A DNA stretch of 64,000 bases from Cobetia sp. cqz5-12 (GCF_016495405.1 NZ_CP044522.1:3953638-4017637); one strand, 5' to 3'. Numbered from the stretch's first letter, positions 1-9,312 are shown. A program made the numbers and translations. Notes: generated by a model from the sequence alone, not told the origin.

Positions 1-158
1 CCGGTGACGGCGTTGCGCGCGACTACCCCTTGCCAAGCGGGCACGGCGATCGTAATGGTGATCACGAGAATGGCCAGCGTGATCATCAGTTCAATCAACG
101 TGAAGCCTTGCTGGCGGCCCTGCCGACATCCATGCCGAAGTGCAGGAAAAAGCTGCAT
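1..158 (-). CDS. FimT/GspH-type prepilin, 3' end cut by window edge
   Basis: Only the first 52 codons are visible. They encode a basic leader of about 18 residues, then a type III prepilin signal with the cleavage site G/FTLIE, including the glutamate at mature position 5, and a hydrophobic helix. After the helix comes PAWQG, close to the same segment of the FimT-like gene at 7000-7500, so this is probably another GspH/FimT-family minor pilin. It lies downstream of the terminator at 335-367 and so is likely transcribed on its own. The start ATG at 158 follows a purine-rich GGGGTAAG stretch. The family call rests on the N-terminus only; the rest of the protein is outside the window. Confidence 0.75.
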   Translation of the reverse strand, partial: MQLFPALRHGCRQGRQQGFTLIELMITLAILVITITIAVPAWQGVVARNAVT

Positions 159-334
159 CGTCTTACCCCTGAAAGCCACGCAGGCCAAAGCACCCTGCAG
201 GGCGTGAAATTGGGCAATTTAACGTCTATGAACCACAGATGGAATCATTATGTTACACAAGATTACCCATCATTCCGAAAACTCCCCATAATCACCGTTA
301 TTCCATATTTCTGGGCTGAGCCTCACCCACCAGA

Positions 335-367
335 CAAAAAAGCCCCGATCATCGTAGATCGAGGCTT
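335..367 (-). terminator. rho-independent terminator after the pilin operon
   Basis: Read on the minus strand, a stem of AGCC-CGATC type arms with a short loop is followed by a run of six T. It sits 35 bases past the pilE stop codon and ends the minor-pilin operon. Confidence 0.8.
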
Positions 368-401
368 CAGGCGCTTGCCATGCAATGTCGGTTGTCAGTG
401 C

Positions 402-887
402 CTACCAACAATCACTGCTGTCGGTATCTTCCGAGTCCTCAAGGACTGCCGCTCCCTTCACTCCCAACTCCGTGAGCGTAAAGGTGGCGCAGTCCTGATC
501 ATTGGCCTGACTGCCGGTGGCAGTGGCGGTCAGGGTATAGCTGTCTGCATCTCCTGCGACGACCAGGTTGTAGAAACCTTCCTCACTGACGGCATCTGCC
601 TGTCCCAGCCCGATACCATCGCCGCCACCTCCGAGCGCATCTCCACAGCTGGTCGCCGCTGTCACGCTGGCCGTCGCGTATTCACCGCAGGTTGCCATGA
701 TGCGCTCCTGCGTCTGGGCAAGCGCCAGCAGTGCGGTGGTGGCGTCGGTACGACGTGAGCGCTCCACCTGATCCTGATAGCTGGGATAGGCGATCGCCGC
801 CAGAATGCCGATGATGGCCACGGCTATCATGAGCTCCAGCAGACCGAAGCCGCCTTGTGCCCGAGCCCCCCCTGTTCGCCTGCTCAT
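402..887 (-). CDS. pilE: PilE-type minor pilin
   Basis: A 161-residue type IV prepilin. A 13-residue leader ends at GG/FGLLELM, with glutamate at mature position 5, followed by the [23 protein letters not shown] helix region typical of PilE. The globular part contains paired cysteines, including one near the C-terminus (DCW), as expected for a D-loop disulfide. It is the last gene of the pilVWXY1Y2E-like operon; its ATG overlaps the pilY2 stop codon (TGATG), which suggests translational coupling. Minor pilins of this set are placed in the inner membrane, processed by PilD and prime pilus assembly. The PilE assignment combines family resemblance with operon position. Confidence 0.88.
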   Translation of the reverse strand: MSRRTGGARAQGGFGLLELMIAVAIIGILAAIAYPSYQDQVERSRRTDATTALLALAQTQERIMATCGEYATASVTAATSCGDALGGGGDGIGLGQADAVSEEGFYNLVVAGDADSYTLTATATGSQANDQDCATFTLTELGVKGAAVLEDSEDTDSSDCW

Positions 888-1225
888 CAGCGCCCCCGAC
901 GCAGCAGCGTGATGTCGATGACCTGCTTCGGCTCACCACGTGGGTCGAAGCGCACCTCGACCTCCTGCCCCGGCGTGAGATGGAAGGCCTTCAGCTCGCG
1001 CCCATTGCGATTGAGTATCCGGCTATCCGGCTGAAGCACGAACCCCATGTCGTCGACGAGCAGCTGATCTCCCTCTCGCTCGTCGATGACGCCCGTGATG
1101 CTCTGCTCCATGACCAGCGGTATCGGGGTATCTTCCGCCAGAGCTCGGGCGCTCCAGCTCGTGAAGAGCAAGCCTGCCGCCAGCAACAGTCCACTACCAG
1201 CCAGCTTGAGTCGTGATGTCTTCAT
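887..1225 (-). CDS. PilY2-like type IV pilus accessory protein
   Basis: A 112-residue secreted protein with an N-terminal signal sequence (KTSRLK, then a leucine/alanine-rich core ending near ARALA). The mature part is small and beta-rich with a conserved-looking GQEVEVRF segment. The start at 1225 was chosen because AGGAGAG lies 6 bases upstream and because the longer reading frame overlaps pilY1. Its place between pilY1 and pilE matches PilY2 of Pseudomonas, whose function is poorly known but which is needed for fimbrial biogenesis. The call depends mainly on position and size; sequence identity was not measured. Confidence 0.7.
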   Translation of the reverse strand: MKTSRLKLAGSGLLLAAGLLFTSWSARALAEDTPIPLVMEQSITGVIDEREGDQLLVDDMGFVLQPDSRILNRNGRELKAFHLTPGQEVEVRFDPRGEPKQVIDITLLRRGR

Positions 1226-1235
1226 GGTCTCTCTC

Positions 1236-4200
1236 CTAGCGCAGCTGATACCAGGCACTACGGCCTTCCAGCCCATCGATCCCGAAGTCCATGGCCATTT
1301 CGACCACCTGATTGGTGCCACCCTGACCGACATACTGGGTATCACCCAGGAATTTCGGTGAGGTGGGCTCGCCTTCTGTCTTGATCGAGAGCACGACCTG
1401 ATTGTTGACGTTGTCGCTCGCGTTGACCTCGCCATCCGCGTTGTAATCAAAGACCTGCTGCACATTGTTGTAACTGCGTACCGGTTGCAGGCCGTTGCGC
1501 AAGCTGAGGGCATTCAGCCAACCACTGGCCCCGCCAGTACAGGGGCCATTGGAGCCCGGGATGGTGGTATTGAAGACAATCAGATCACCGCGGACAGCCG
1601 GAATGGTCACCAGGCGCTCACCGGCGTCAGGCAGCTCCAGGTACCAACCGTACTGGATACCATTGTTGTTCTGATTGGAATAATCGACGCCTACCCCCGT
1701 GACCGTACGCGCGTCACTCACGCCACTGATATTGGAGAAGCTCTGCTTTTCCAGCTGGCCATGATGACGACGAGTCGAAGACCCGGTATGCAGCACGCTG
1801 TAGAAGGATTGCGTCGAGGTATCGACCGCATCCTGCAGGGTCAGCAATTGCCCGGTGCCCCAGTACACATTCAGGTACGGCGTATCGACGGTGCTGTTGA
1901 AGACACCGCTGCGTGCCACGGCTACCCGCGACGTGATGGGCTGACGGGAAGCTGCCGGGCAGGTCGATGACGTGCTGTTCAAGGCAACGGCACATGACTG
2001 GAACAGACGCGACATCTCGCTGCTGCCGATGTTGCTCAGCGAGAAGTCGCGCATGTCGAATACCCAGACATTGCCATGCAGATCGCCGGCATAGACCCAG
2101 TCGGTGATGCCATCGGCATCGATGTCAGCCAGCTCAGGACTCGACATGCCATTGCAGTCACTGCTGGCAGAGGTGCACGACCCACCGGCATTGCTGCCCT
2201 GTTGAGAATCCAGCAGCGCATAGTTGTCGGGATCTTCCAGGTCCACGATGAACAACTTTGCACGTCCGTCGCTGTCGGCGTTGTAGCCATTGCCGAAGAT
2301 GGCATACCACTTGCCATCATCCAGGCGCGCTACCTGGATATCGCTGAAGGTATAGCCGAGGTCCTCGTGGGTGAATTCCCACTGCACGATATCGGCCGGC
2401 GAGGTGCCATTGGACTCCCCCAATGACTCGAAGCCTTCAGGATCAGTGATATCCAGCATGTAGACCGCCTTGCCACCAGCGCCCAGTCCACCCAACAGGA
2501 CCGAGTGCCAACCGGGCGCATCCTCATCCCCCAGTTGAACATGCACGTCACGCGCAACTGGCGTGGCATCGACATAGTACTGGTGGACATAGTTCTGATC
2601 AGCGAGCTGGCGAATACCACGCCCGTTCTCGATGCTGAAGGCGGCGTACGGCATGTAGGCGAACTTCTCTTCACCGGTCTCCATGTCGATGGCGTGCAGC
2701 ATGCCGTCGTTGGCACCGATGTAGATCATGTTCTGGCGATCCTCATACAGCGTCTTGAAGGAGCGGTACGAGGACACTTCCATGTCATTGCGATAGCTGG
2801 CCGAAGGCGGCCCGACGATCGCTGGGGAGGCGTGGACGATATCTCCGAGATAGTTGTCATCACGCTCGCGGAACAAGGTCCCTTCATAGGCATCATCACC
2901 CTTGAGATAGCCGATCAGGTTCTCGAGATCCGATGTTCTGACGCCAAGATTGGTGCCATCCAGCTTCAGGAAGGTACCGGTAGTGTCCAGGACGCGTCCC
3001 GTCAGCTGAGCCACGCCATTGGTGACGCCTCCGACCACTGAGCCGACTCCACCTAGAATGCCATCATCATCATCATCATCGTCGTCGTCGTCGTCATCGT
3101 CATCGTCATCGTCATCATCCCGAACGGTTCTACGCAGCGTTGCCAACAGAGTTTCTGACAGCAGGGTTTCATCGAGGAAACCCACGAGATCCAGTACCTG
3201 TTCGGCCTCCAGTGATCCGGCCTCCTCGATATCGAAGAAGAAGGCCTTCTCGTCAACTTCCGCGATTCCCGGGTTATAGGTAATTACCTTGCGACTGGAG
3301 CTACGGCTATCATCGTCACGCAACCACTCCGCGACGGACCAATCCGAGGTGGCGCTCAAGGTGCCATTGGTGCCGATCTTGCGTGCAACGACATCACCCG
3401 ACCAATCAGCGGGGTCATAGATGGTCTGAATCACGTACGCGCCGCTGGTCTGCCCACCACTGCTGATGTCCAGGCTACCGGTACTGGCCGCGCGTCCTGC
3501 GATCGACTGAGCGATATTGTTCAACGCATCAATCAATGCCTGCGGATTGGCGGCGCTGAGATATTCACCACGCCCGTTCCAGGCCGCATGGCGCAGATCG
3601 TCGATGGTGGTATTGGCGTTGGCAACCGGCTGTGGCCAGGTAAAGGCAGATTCGAGATCAGCAGGGTTCTCGGACAGTGAGCCATCCACGCCGAACCCGA
3701 CGGTGTAGGTCACCATGTGCTGAGCGGAATTTTCATCCACTCCCGGTATGGTCGGCACGCTGTCGATCAAGTCAGTCCGCAGGTCCTCGCGATAATATTT
3801 CATCGCGACATCGCCAAGCGTATCGGAATAGCTGTCACGGTGACTGGCACTGATGAAGTCGCCACTGCCACCGTCGACGTTGCCGACGCTGGGACTGGAG
3901 CCATTCCAGTAGCCATCGGTCATCATGATGGAATAGTTCTGCTGGCACATGCCGCCCTCATCCGCACTCAGAATGGGGGCCGAACGACCAGTGCTGGAGT
4001 AATACTCCCCGGCATTCTTGAGCGCGGTACGCAGAGGGGTGCCACCGGAGGGATAGGCGGTAAACAGCTCCTCCAGCAGGGCTTCACGTTCATCAGTATC
4101 CGTCATGTCCGCAACGTTGCGATTGTTGCGGCCCTGGATGGTGCGCAGCCCTACTCGGGACTCATTGGCGTTGATCACACCGGCCATGGCAGATTTGGCC

Positions 4201-4859
4201 ACCAGCATGCGGTCGCGATAGTAGGTGAACCAGTTGGCGAAATTGACTTGCTGTGCCGCGGACAGATCTTCTACTTCAACGACATGATCTTCGTCCAGAT
4301 ACAGGCGCCCCGCACCATCCCGGTAGAGCCCGCATTCACCGTAGTCATAGTCCCCATCACCATTGTCGTCCCAGCGGACGTAGTAGGCGTCATCGCTCAT
4401 CCTGGCCCAGCTGGTAGGCTCGTAGGGATCTTCACGGACATTCGACAGGCTCATGTTCTGATAGGCGATTCCCGCTCGATCAGCACCCGCCCAGGGGGTG
4501 TAGGTCAGCGCAGGATTGTAGGCCATGACATTGAAGCCCATACAGGCCCCGATCGCCCCGCCAAGATCCGTATAGGAAACGATACGATCATCGGCATCAT
4601 GATTGTTTCTTACCGTAACAAGGCTCTTGGAATACACCCCTGTGTAACCCATCAGCGAGGAAGCCGGCTGGAGGCTCCAGTGTTCCACCCCCTTGTTGAG
4701 AGTATCTTCCCAGGCCATGCTGCCCGAATCATCCAGAATGAACAGGATATTGGGCTGGACCCCGGTCGCTTCCGTGACCGGGGCGCGGGCGATTTCCCCC
4801 GGGGCCGCCAGACAGGGCAAGGCGACAAGGCACAGGGCACCACTCAGCAGATAACGCAT
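1236..4859 (-). CDS. pilY1: PilY1-type pilus tip adhesin
   Basis: About 1207 residues with a signal peptide (RYLLSGALCLVALPCLA). The N-terminal part holds a von Willebrand A-like domain with the MIDAS motif DDSGS (in ILDDSGSMAW), a GGTPLRTAL segment and MMTDGYWN. A run of about 19 aspartates near the middle precedes the C-terminal beta-propeller (GANDGMLHAIDMETGEEKF). The propeller carries an EF-hand-like DIDADGITD loop matching the calcium site known in P. aeruginosa PilY1, and a second loop DDNGDGDYD lies in the N-terminal half. PilY1 sits at the pilus tip, opposes retraction and binds surfaces. Of two in-frame ATGs, 4859 is preferred over 4865 because AGGAG lies 7 bases upstream of it and only 1 base from the other. 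Confidence 0.92.
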   Translation of the reverse strand: MRYLLSGALCLVALPCLAAPGEIARAPVTEATGVQPNILFILDDSGSMAWEDTLNKGVEHWSLQPASSLMGYTGVYSKSLVTVRNNHDADDRIVSYTDLGGAIGACMGFNVMAYNPALTYTPWAGADRAGIAYQNMSLSNVREDPYEPTSWARMSDDAYYVRWDDNGDGDYDYGECGLYRDGAGRLYLDEDHVVEVEDLSAAQQVNFANWFTYYRDRMLVAKSAMAGVINANESRVGLRTIQGRNNRNVADMTDTDEREALLEELFTAYPSGGTPLRTALKNAGEYYSSTGRSAPILSADEGGMCQQNYSIMMTDGYWNGSSPSVGNVDGGSGDFISASHRDSYSDTLGDVAMKYYREDLRTDLIDSVPTIPGVDENSAQHMVTYTVGFGVDGSLSENPADLESAFTWPQPVANANTTIDDLRHAAWNGRGEYLSAANPQALIDALNNIAQSIAGRAASTGSLDISSGGQTSGAYVIQTIYDPADWSGDVVARKIGTNGTLSATSDWSVAEWLRDDDSRSSSRKVITYNPGIAEVDEKAFFFDIEEAGSLEAEQVLDLVGFLDETLLSETLLATLRRTVRDDDDDDDDDDDDDDDDDDDGILGGVGSVVGGVTNGVAQLTGRVLDTTGTFLKLDGTNLGVRTSDLENLIGYLKGDDAYEGTLFRERDDNYLGDIVHASPAIVGPPSASYRNDMEVSSYRSFKTLYEDRQNMIYIGANDGMLHAIDMETGEEKFAYMPYAAFSIENGRGIRQLADQNYVHQYYVDATPVARDVHVQLGDEDAPGWHSVLLGGLGAGGKAVYMLDITDPEGFESLGESNGTSPADIVQWEFTHEDLGYTFSDIQVARLDDGKWYAIFGNGYNADSDGRAKLFIVDLEDPDNYALLDSQQGSNAGGSCTSASSDCNGMSSPELADIDADGITDWVYAGDLHGNVWVFDMRDFSLSNIGSSEMSRLFQSCAVALNSTSSTCPAASRQPITSRVAVARSGVFNSTVDTPYLNVYWGTGQLLTLQDAVDTSTQSFYSVLHTGSSTRRHHGQLEKQSFSNISGVSDARTVTGVGVDYSNQNNNGIQYGWYLELPDAGERLVTIPAVRGDLIVFNTTIPGSNGPCTGGASGWLNALSLRNGLQPVRSYNNVQQVFDYNADGEVNASDNVNNQVVLSIKTEGEPTSPKFLGDTQYVGQGGTNQVVEMAMDFGIDGLEGRSAWYQLR
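3063..3119 (-). repeat. GAT/GAC trinucleotide repeat encoding poly-aspartate
   Basis: Nineteen consecutive aspartate codons inside pilY1, seen on the plus strand as ATC and GTC triplets: six ATC, five GTC, then alternating. Length change by slippage would keep the reading frame and alter the length of an acidic linker between the N-terminal domain and the propeller. Confidence 0.95.
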
Positions 4860-4872
4860 GTTCATGCTCCTC

Positions 4873-5451
4873 TCAGAAGTAAGGGCCCAGTTCCATCTCG
4901 CTTTGCACTACTGTCCAGGAGGCACCATTGCCGCCTCCTGTGCCCATCGCGTTGATACGGAAGGCATCCAGGCGCGTGCCCACCGCATTCACTTCGTTGC
5001 TGGCATTCAGCGGCGGCTCGCCGACCTTGCCCAGATACTCGATCACATAGGCCCCGATGACCGCGCCGGTATCACTGTCCAGCGTCTGGATACCGCTGGC
5101 TTGCCAATCCGCTTCCGAGAGCGGATTGATCGGCGGTGCATCCTCGGGTAGTGCCAGCATCAGGCCAGGCGAGTCATCAAAGCTGTTCAGGCTCCAGGTG
5201 CCATCCTCCAGGCTTTCCTGCAGCGCACGCTCACCGATGCTCAGGCTGGTTTCCGCGTTGTAATAGGACTGCTCGAAGTTTCGGCTGTTGACGGCCATGC
5301 GTGTCTGCAGCTGACTGTCCTCGACCCCTGTGACGGCCAGCAGACCGATCACGACCAGCATCACCAACACGATCAGCAAGGCGATGCCTTGCTGACGTGC
5401 TGGCCCCCGGGTGGCCGCGCAGACTCTGGACGGTGAAGACGATGCATTCAT
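4873..5451 (-). CDS. pilX: PilX-type minor pilin
   Basis: A 192-residue pilin-like protein. A leader of about 22 residues ends in QQG/IALLIVLVMLVVIG, the PilX N-terminal pattern; glutamate 5 is absent (isoleucine instead), which recalls GspK-like pilins that cap the pseudopilus. NSRNFEQSYYNAETSLSIGERAL after the helix is characteristic of PilX proteins. The gene lies between pilW and pilY1 and starts with an ATG 6 bases after GAGGGG, overlapping the pilW stop codon. It should act in the inner membrane as part of the priming complex with PilV, PilW and PilY1. Confidence 0.88.
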   Translation of the reverse strand: MNASSSPSRVCAATRGPARQQGIALLIVLVMLVVIGLLAVTGVEDSQLQTRMAVNSRNFEQSYYNAETSLSIGERALQESLEDGTWSLNSFDDSPGLMLALPEDAPPINPLSEADWQASGIQTLDSDTGAVIGAYVIEYLGKVGEPPLNASNEVNAVGTRLDAFRINAMGTGGGNGASWTVVQSEMELGPYF

Positions 5452-6440
5452 CAGCTGCCCCTCAGTTGAAGGTTGCGCGGTGTGAACGTGAGATTGAAGG
5501 TTCGCGTCAAACGGCCATCGTTATCCCCGCCCGGCACCACTCCCGGCAGGCTCTCGAGCGTCAGAGCGATCTCGATACGACGCACCTCATCCCAACGGCC
5601 TTCGCTGCGCACCGTGGCGGCCGGCACCTTGACGCGATCGACACTGCCATTGCCGGTGGTATCCAGGCTGAAACTGACATCGAATCCCTCGACGCCGGAA
5701 GCCAGCTCTTCGCGCGCGAAATTGGCATCGATACGGTCGAGATACAGTGAACGCACCGAAGAATCGTTGGCCTGGTCATCCAGCCGTAGCTCCCAGGCCT
5801 GTACCGGGTAGAGATAGGCATTCGAGGACTGAGAGCTGCCGTAGGAACGTGACAGGGTGTCGTTGGTTTCCACATTGCCCTGGGTAGTGCCCGACACCCT
5901 GAAGACATCGGTGCTGCTGCAATCACTGACCAGCGCATACTCGTTGGTCACGAAGGCATCTTCGCTACCATTGCGCACGGACAGAGGGCCGCCCAGTGAC
6001 GTCATGCTGCTGGTCAGCGTGGTTTCATCGCCATCCTTGCTGGCAGCGACGAACGTCAGATTGAAATAGCTGAGGCCCCGCTGGGTACGCTGCTGACCAC
6101 CGAAAGGCGCTGTGAGGTCGTGTGATGCATCCACTGAGCTGGCATTGGTGATATCGCGGCTATTGGCACAGCCTGCGTAGCCCACATTGCGCATCAGCGG
6201 CTGAAGCCGGAAGGACACGTAACGGGCCGATTCCTGCAGATAGGAAAGCGCCTCCTGGGTACTCACGGTGCTGCGTGAGGTCGAGAACATCTGCACCGCC
6301 ATCGCCGTGATCAGCAGCCCCAGCACCAGGCTGATCATCAGCTCGACAAGCCCCACGCCCGCCTGGCGCTTCAAGCCATGAGAACGGGCGGTGTCGGGGG
6401 CCAAGCGTCGGCGGACCGATTCAGGGGAACAGCGATTCAT
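5451..6440 (-). CDS. pilW: PilW-type minor pilin
   Basis: A 329-residue prepilin with a 28-residue leader ending at QAG/VGLVELMISLVLGLLIT; glutamate at mature position 5 is present. The long globular domain and the segment AQMFSTSR-like region after the helix (QMFSTSRSTVSTQEALSYLQ) fit PilW, the largest of the minor pilins after PilY1. The ATG follows GAGGTAGAGCC and overlaps the pilV stop, so pilV, pilW and pilX form a tightly coupled series. It probably couples PilY1 to the rest of the minor-pilin core. Assignment is by family pattern and operon order. Confidence 0.88.
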   Translation of the reverse strand: MNRCSPESVRRRLAPDTARSHGLKRQAGVGLVELMISLVLGLLITAMAVQMFSTSRSTVSTQEALSYLQESARYVSFRLQPLMRNVGYAGCANSRDITNASSVDASHDLTAPFGGQQRTQRGLSYFNLTFVAASKDGDETTLTSSMTSLGGPLSVRNGSEDAFVTNEYALVSDCSSTDVFRVSGTTQGNVETNDTLSRSYGSSQSSNAYLYPVQAWELRLDDQANDSSVRSLYLDRIDANFAREELASGVEGFDVSFSLDTTGNGSVDRVKVPAATVRSEGRWDEVRRIEIALTLESLPGVVPGGDNDGRLTRTFNLTFTPRNLQLRGS

Positions 6441-7003
6441 GGCTCTACCTCAAAACGATAGGTCTGCTGGTCAACTCCCCCGCTGATGGGGTCACTCCAC
6501 TGTACCTGGACACTCACATCATGAACGCCGATACCGGCGCCGCCGACAACACGCTCGTCGACTTCCACACTGCCGACGCCGCTGGTCAACGTGGAGCTGA
6601 TGATGGCGTCACGCCAATCAATGATGTCCTGGTCCGCCAGCTCTGCGGGCACGCAATCCGAACTGCATCCATCCGCCGGCGCATCGGTGGTGTCGGCATC
6701 ATCATATTGATCGATGGCCTCAAGATTGGCGCGGATACGCTCGGCCATGTCCAGCGACAGCAGTTGTGCCACGGTATTGCTGTAGCTGACGCGCTGATGC
6801 TGTAGCGTCTGAACTTGCAACAACCCCAGGCCCAGCAGGGAAACCCCCAGCAGCATGACCGCGACCAGCGCCTCGATCAGGCCGACGCCGCGCTGAGAGT
6901 GACGAGCGGAACGACGCCGTTGCAGGCGAGACAGCAATGTCTTCCTCAGCGCTCTCGGCTGCCGGGCTTGCTTGAGGGATGTGATCATCAGCGATGCTGT
7001 CAT
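6437..7003 (-). CDS. pilV: PilV-type minor pilin
   Basis: A 188-residue prepilin with an unusually long, arginine-rich leader of about 39 residues before the cleavage site QRG/VGLIEALVAVMLLGVSLLG; glutamate 5 is present. The pattern EALVAVMLLGVSLLGLGLLQ is typical of PilV proteins, as is the following QHQRVSYSNTVAQLLSLDMAERIRAN region. The start ATG is supported by GGAGGGG 7 bases upstream, and it overlaps the stop codon of the upstream fimT-like gene. Shorter leaders are possible from an internal ATG (MITSLK), but the ribosome binding site favours 7003. Confidence 0.87.
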   Translation of the reverse strand: MTASLMITSLKQARQPRALRKTLLSRLQRRRSARHSQRGVGLIEALVAVMLLGVSLLGLGLLQVQTLQHQRVSYSNTVAQLLSLDMAERIRANLEAIDQYDDADTTDAPADGCSSDCVPAELADQDIIDWRDAIISSTLTSGVGSVEVDERVVGGAGIGVHDVSVQVQWSDPISGGVDQQTYRFEVEP

Positions 7004-7500
7004 GAGCAGTCCCCTCCTGATTCAAGACGAACACGGCCTGAAGGCGCCACTACCACAGAGGTCGCATTGGATGCCGCACAGAACACCAGCGTACTGTTGC
7101 CACTAGTCAGCGTGCCGCGATCGTTATAGGTGATCCTGGAGGCACCACCCGACTGGGCAACCGCATTGCTGTCCTGATGGATCCACAGGCGGTCGTCGAG
7201 GGTGAAGTTGGAAGTACTCCCGACATAGACGACCCAGCCATTCGCCCAATCGTCGTCGCAAGTCGTGGGATCGGGGGTGGCAACACTCGGCGCATAGGGA
7301 CAGACACTCACATCCACACCGCGCGTGGTGGCGGTGCTGCGCGCCATGCCGAGCGCATGGGTCAGGGCACGCACATCGGACTCCACCTGAGAGCGCTGCA
7401 CCAGACCTTGCCAGGCCGGCACCGCCCAGGTCGCGATGATGGCAATGATCGCCACTGTCACGACCAGCTCGATCAGGGTGAAACCACGGGATTGGCGCAT
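7000..7500 (-). CDS. FimT/FimU-type minor pilin (GspH family)
   Basis: A 166-residue prepilin with a very short six-residue leader (MRQSRG/FTLIELVVTVAIIAIIATWAVPAW). The WAVPAW/QGLVQRSQVESDVRALTHALGMARSTA region is the GspH/FimT signature, where the second helix follows the transmembrane segment. Cysteines at the C-terminus and in the CPYAPS and TCDDDW segments probably form disulfides. It lies directly upstream of pilV, the position of fimU in Pseudomonas. FimT and FimU cannot be told apart from this sequence alone. Members of the family act in pilus assembly and in some species in DNA uptake. Confidence 0.85.
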   Translation of the reverse strand: MRQSRGFTLIELVVTVAIIAIIATWAVPAWQGLVQRSQVESDVRALTHALGMARSTATTRGVDVSVCPYAPSVATPDPTTCDDDWANGWVVYVGSTSNFTLDDRLWIHQDSNAVAQSGGASRITYNDRGTLTSGNSTLVFCAASNATSVVVAPSGRVRLESGGDCS

Positions 7501-7573
7501 GAGAGGTACTTCTCCTTGCCGCTAGGGGTCGACCGGCCATGCCGGACTCGAGTCTGTCTTGTGGGGCCCACCA

Positions 7574-8062
7574 TCACCAGCACCGGCCTCCTCCTTCGGC
7601 ACCGGTATTCATGTCCTGATCCATCCACAGCACGCCGCAGTCATCATTGAGTTGTGCCCCTTGAGGCGTCGCCTGCAGGACGAAGGCCGAGGCAGACAGA
7701 CTGCGATACGTGATCAGGTAGCGAAGATTGCCACCGCTGTCCTCTATACGGCTGACGCCATCCGTCGGCTGGTCATCATCCCCCACGGGTGCCTCGGAGA
7801 AATTCTGATAGTAGAAGCCATGCAGCTGTCTGGCCTGCTGCCCCAGCGCCTGCTGGGCATGGGAGCGCCAGCTGCGCTCCACATAACCCAGATAGGAGGG
7901 TATGGCGACCGCCGCCAGAATGCCGATGATCGCGACCACCATCATCATCTCGATCAAGGTGAAGCCCTGAGCCCGACGTCTGCCAGATGCCCCGCGCCCC
8001 GGTTTCGGCTCACGGCGTGCAACTGCACTGCTGACACCGGTGACCGACAACAGTCGCGGCAT
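7574..8062 (-). CDS. PilE-like pilin, first gene of the minor-pilin operon
   Basis: A 162-residue prepilin with a 33-residue leader ending in [36 protein letters not shown]. Glutamate 5 is present and the [20 protein letters not shown] segment resembles PilE more than PilA. Cysteines near the C-terminus (DDCG, GRCW) would make the disulfide loop. GGAG lies 8 bases before the ATG. As the first gene of the operon it occupies the slot where pseudomonads have fimT; having a second PilE-like protein at the front as well as at the end of the operon is unusual. A role as minor pilin or as an alternative tip pilin is inference. Confidence 0.82.
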   Translation of the reverse strand: MPRLLSVTGVSSAVARREPKPGRGASGRRRAQGFTLIEMMMVVAIIGILAAVAIPSYLGYVERSWRSHAQQALGQQARQLHGFYYQNFSEAPVGDDDQPTDGVSRIEDSGGNLRYLITYRSLSASAFVLQATPQGAQLNDDCGVLWMDQDMNTGAEGGGRCW

Positions 8063-8230
8063 GGGGAATTCTCCAGAATACGAACCATACCTCTATTATG
8101 TATCATTTTGGTAACTGCGCATTACATTTTTTTTTCAATGCGTGCCAAATGGATCAACGATCTAGCTCAGAAATGCTGTCACTTATACAAGAAAATGCTG
8201 AATTGAATGGCAAATTGCGAATGGCGTGCA

Positions 8231-8257
8231 CAAAAAAGCCGCGACGGGGTCGCGGCT
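8231..8257 (-). terminator. rho-independent terminator after ispH
   Basis: On the minus strand a perfect nine-pair GC-rich stem (AGCCGCGAC arms, three-base loop) is followed by six T. It lies 27 bases after the ispH stop and separates the ribF-ispH operon from the pilin operon. Confidence 0.9.
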
Positions 8258-8284
8258 TCTTCACTGGCAGAAACTTACAAGGCG

Positions 8285-9253
8285 TTACAGCTCGCGAATC
8301 TGATCCGAGGCGATCAAGCGCTCCTTGAGCTCCTTGGGCATGGAGAAGACGATGTTTTCCTCCTGACCCTCGAGCTCCTCGGGTGCCGAGGCTCCCAGCG
8401 CCATCAGACGATCGATCACACCCTGCACCAGCACTTCGGGTGCACTGGCCCCTGCGGTGATACCGATACTGCCGATACCCTCGAGCCAGGCGGCCTCGAT
8501 CTGCTCGGCATCATCGATCAACCAGGCCGGGGTCTGCATGCGCTCGGCCAGTTCGCGCAGGCGATTGGAGTTGGAGCTGTTGGGGCTGCCGACCACCAGC
8601 ACCACATCGCAGGCTTCCGCCAGCATGCGCACGGCGTCCTGACGATTCTGGGTCGCGTAGCAGATGTCATCCTTGCGCGGGCCCTGAATCGCCGGGAAGC
8701 GTTCGCGCAGCGCGTCGATCACCCGCGCCGTATCATCCATCGAGAGCGTGGTCTGGGTGACGAAGGCCAGCTGCTCCGGGTCCTTGACCTCCAGACGCGC
8801 CACATCGGACTCGTCTTCCACCAGATGGATGGTGCCACCCCTGGAAGTGTCATAGCGGCCCATGGTGCCCTCGACCTCCGGGTGGCCCTCATGACCGATC
8901 AGCACGCAATCCTGGCCCTTGCGCGCATAGCGCAGGACTTCCATGTGCACCTTGGTCACCAGCGGACAGGTGGCATCGAAGACCTTGAGGTTGCGACGCT
9001 CGGCCTCTTCCTGCACGGCACGCGAGACACCGTGCGCCGAGAAGATGACGATGACGTCATCCGGCACTTCGTGCAGTTCCTCGACGAAGATGGCGCCGCG
9101 CTCCTTGAGGGAGTCGACCACGAAACGGTTGTGCACCACCTCGTGACGCACGTAGATCGGCGGCCCGAACACGTCGAGCGCCCCGTTGACGATATCGATG
9201 GCGCGATCCACTCCGGCGCAGAAACCGCGCGGGTTGGCCAGCTTGATCTGCAT
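8285..9253 (-). CDS. ispH: 4-hydroxy-3-methylbut-2-enyl diphosphate reductase
   Basis: A 322-residue IspH (LytB), the last enzyme of the non-mevalonate isoprenoid pathway, which reduces HMBPP to IPP and DMAPP with a [4Fe-4S] cluster. The three cluster cysteines are visible in [11 protein letters not shown] (residue 12), [12 protein letters not shown] (about 96) and [11 protein letters not shown] (about 197). HEVVHN, AHGVS and [10 protein letters not shown], which bind the substrate diphosphate, are intact. The start at 9253 has GGAG six bases upstream and gives the family-typical [12 protein letters not shown]; an in-frame GTG at 9286 would add eleven residues but lies in a hairpin loop. It follows lspA-fkpB, the usual gammaproteobacterial order. 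Confidence 0.97.
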   Translation of the reverse strand: MQIKLANPRGFCAGVDRAIDIVNGALDVFGPPIYVRHEVVHNRFVVDSLKERGAIFVEELHEVPDDVIVIFSAHGVSRAVQEEAERRNLKVFDATCPLVTKVHMEVLRYARKGQDCVLIGHEGHPEVEGTMGRYDTSRGGTIHLVEDESDVARLEVKDPEQLAFVTQTTLSMDDTARVIDALRERFPAIQGPRKDDICYATQNRQDAVRMLAEACDVVLVVGSPNSSNSNRLRELAERMQTPAWLIDDAEQIEAAWLEGIGSIGITAGASAPEVLVQGVIDRLMALGASAPEELEGQEENIVFSMPKELKERLIASDQIREL

Positions 9254-9275
9254 GACAGGCTCCGCTTGATGGCGA

Positions 9276-9298
9276 GGTGCGTTCACGGGGAACGCACC
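9276..9298. other. perfect stem-loop between fkpB and ispH
   Basis: Nine-pair perfect inverted repeat GGTGCGTTC / GAACGCACC with a five-base loop, lying in the short gap before ispH. No T run follows on the coding strand, so it is not a standard terminator; an mRNA processing or stability element is possible. Confidence 0.6.
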
Positions 9299-9312
9299 TT
9301 TGAAAAGAAGAC

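Noticed and set aside
3717..4955. 412-codon plus-strand frame antisense to pilY1
   Set aside because: It is a shadow of the pilY1 coding frame; composition and residue pattern are those of the complementary reading of a real gene.
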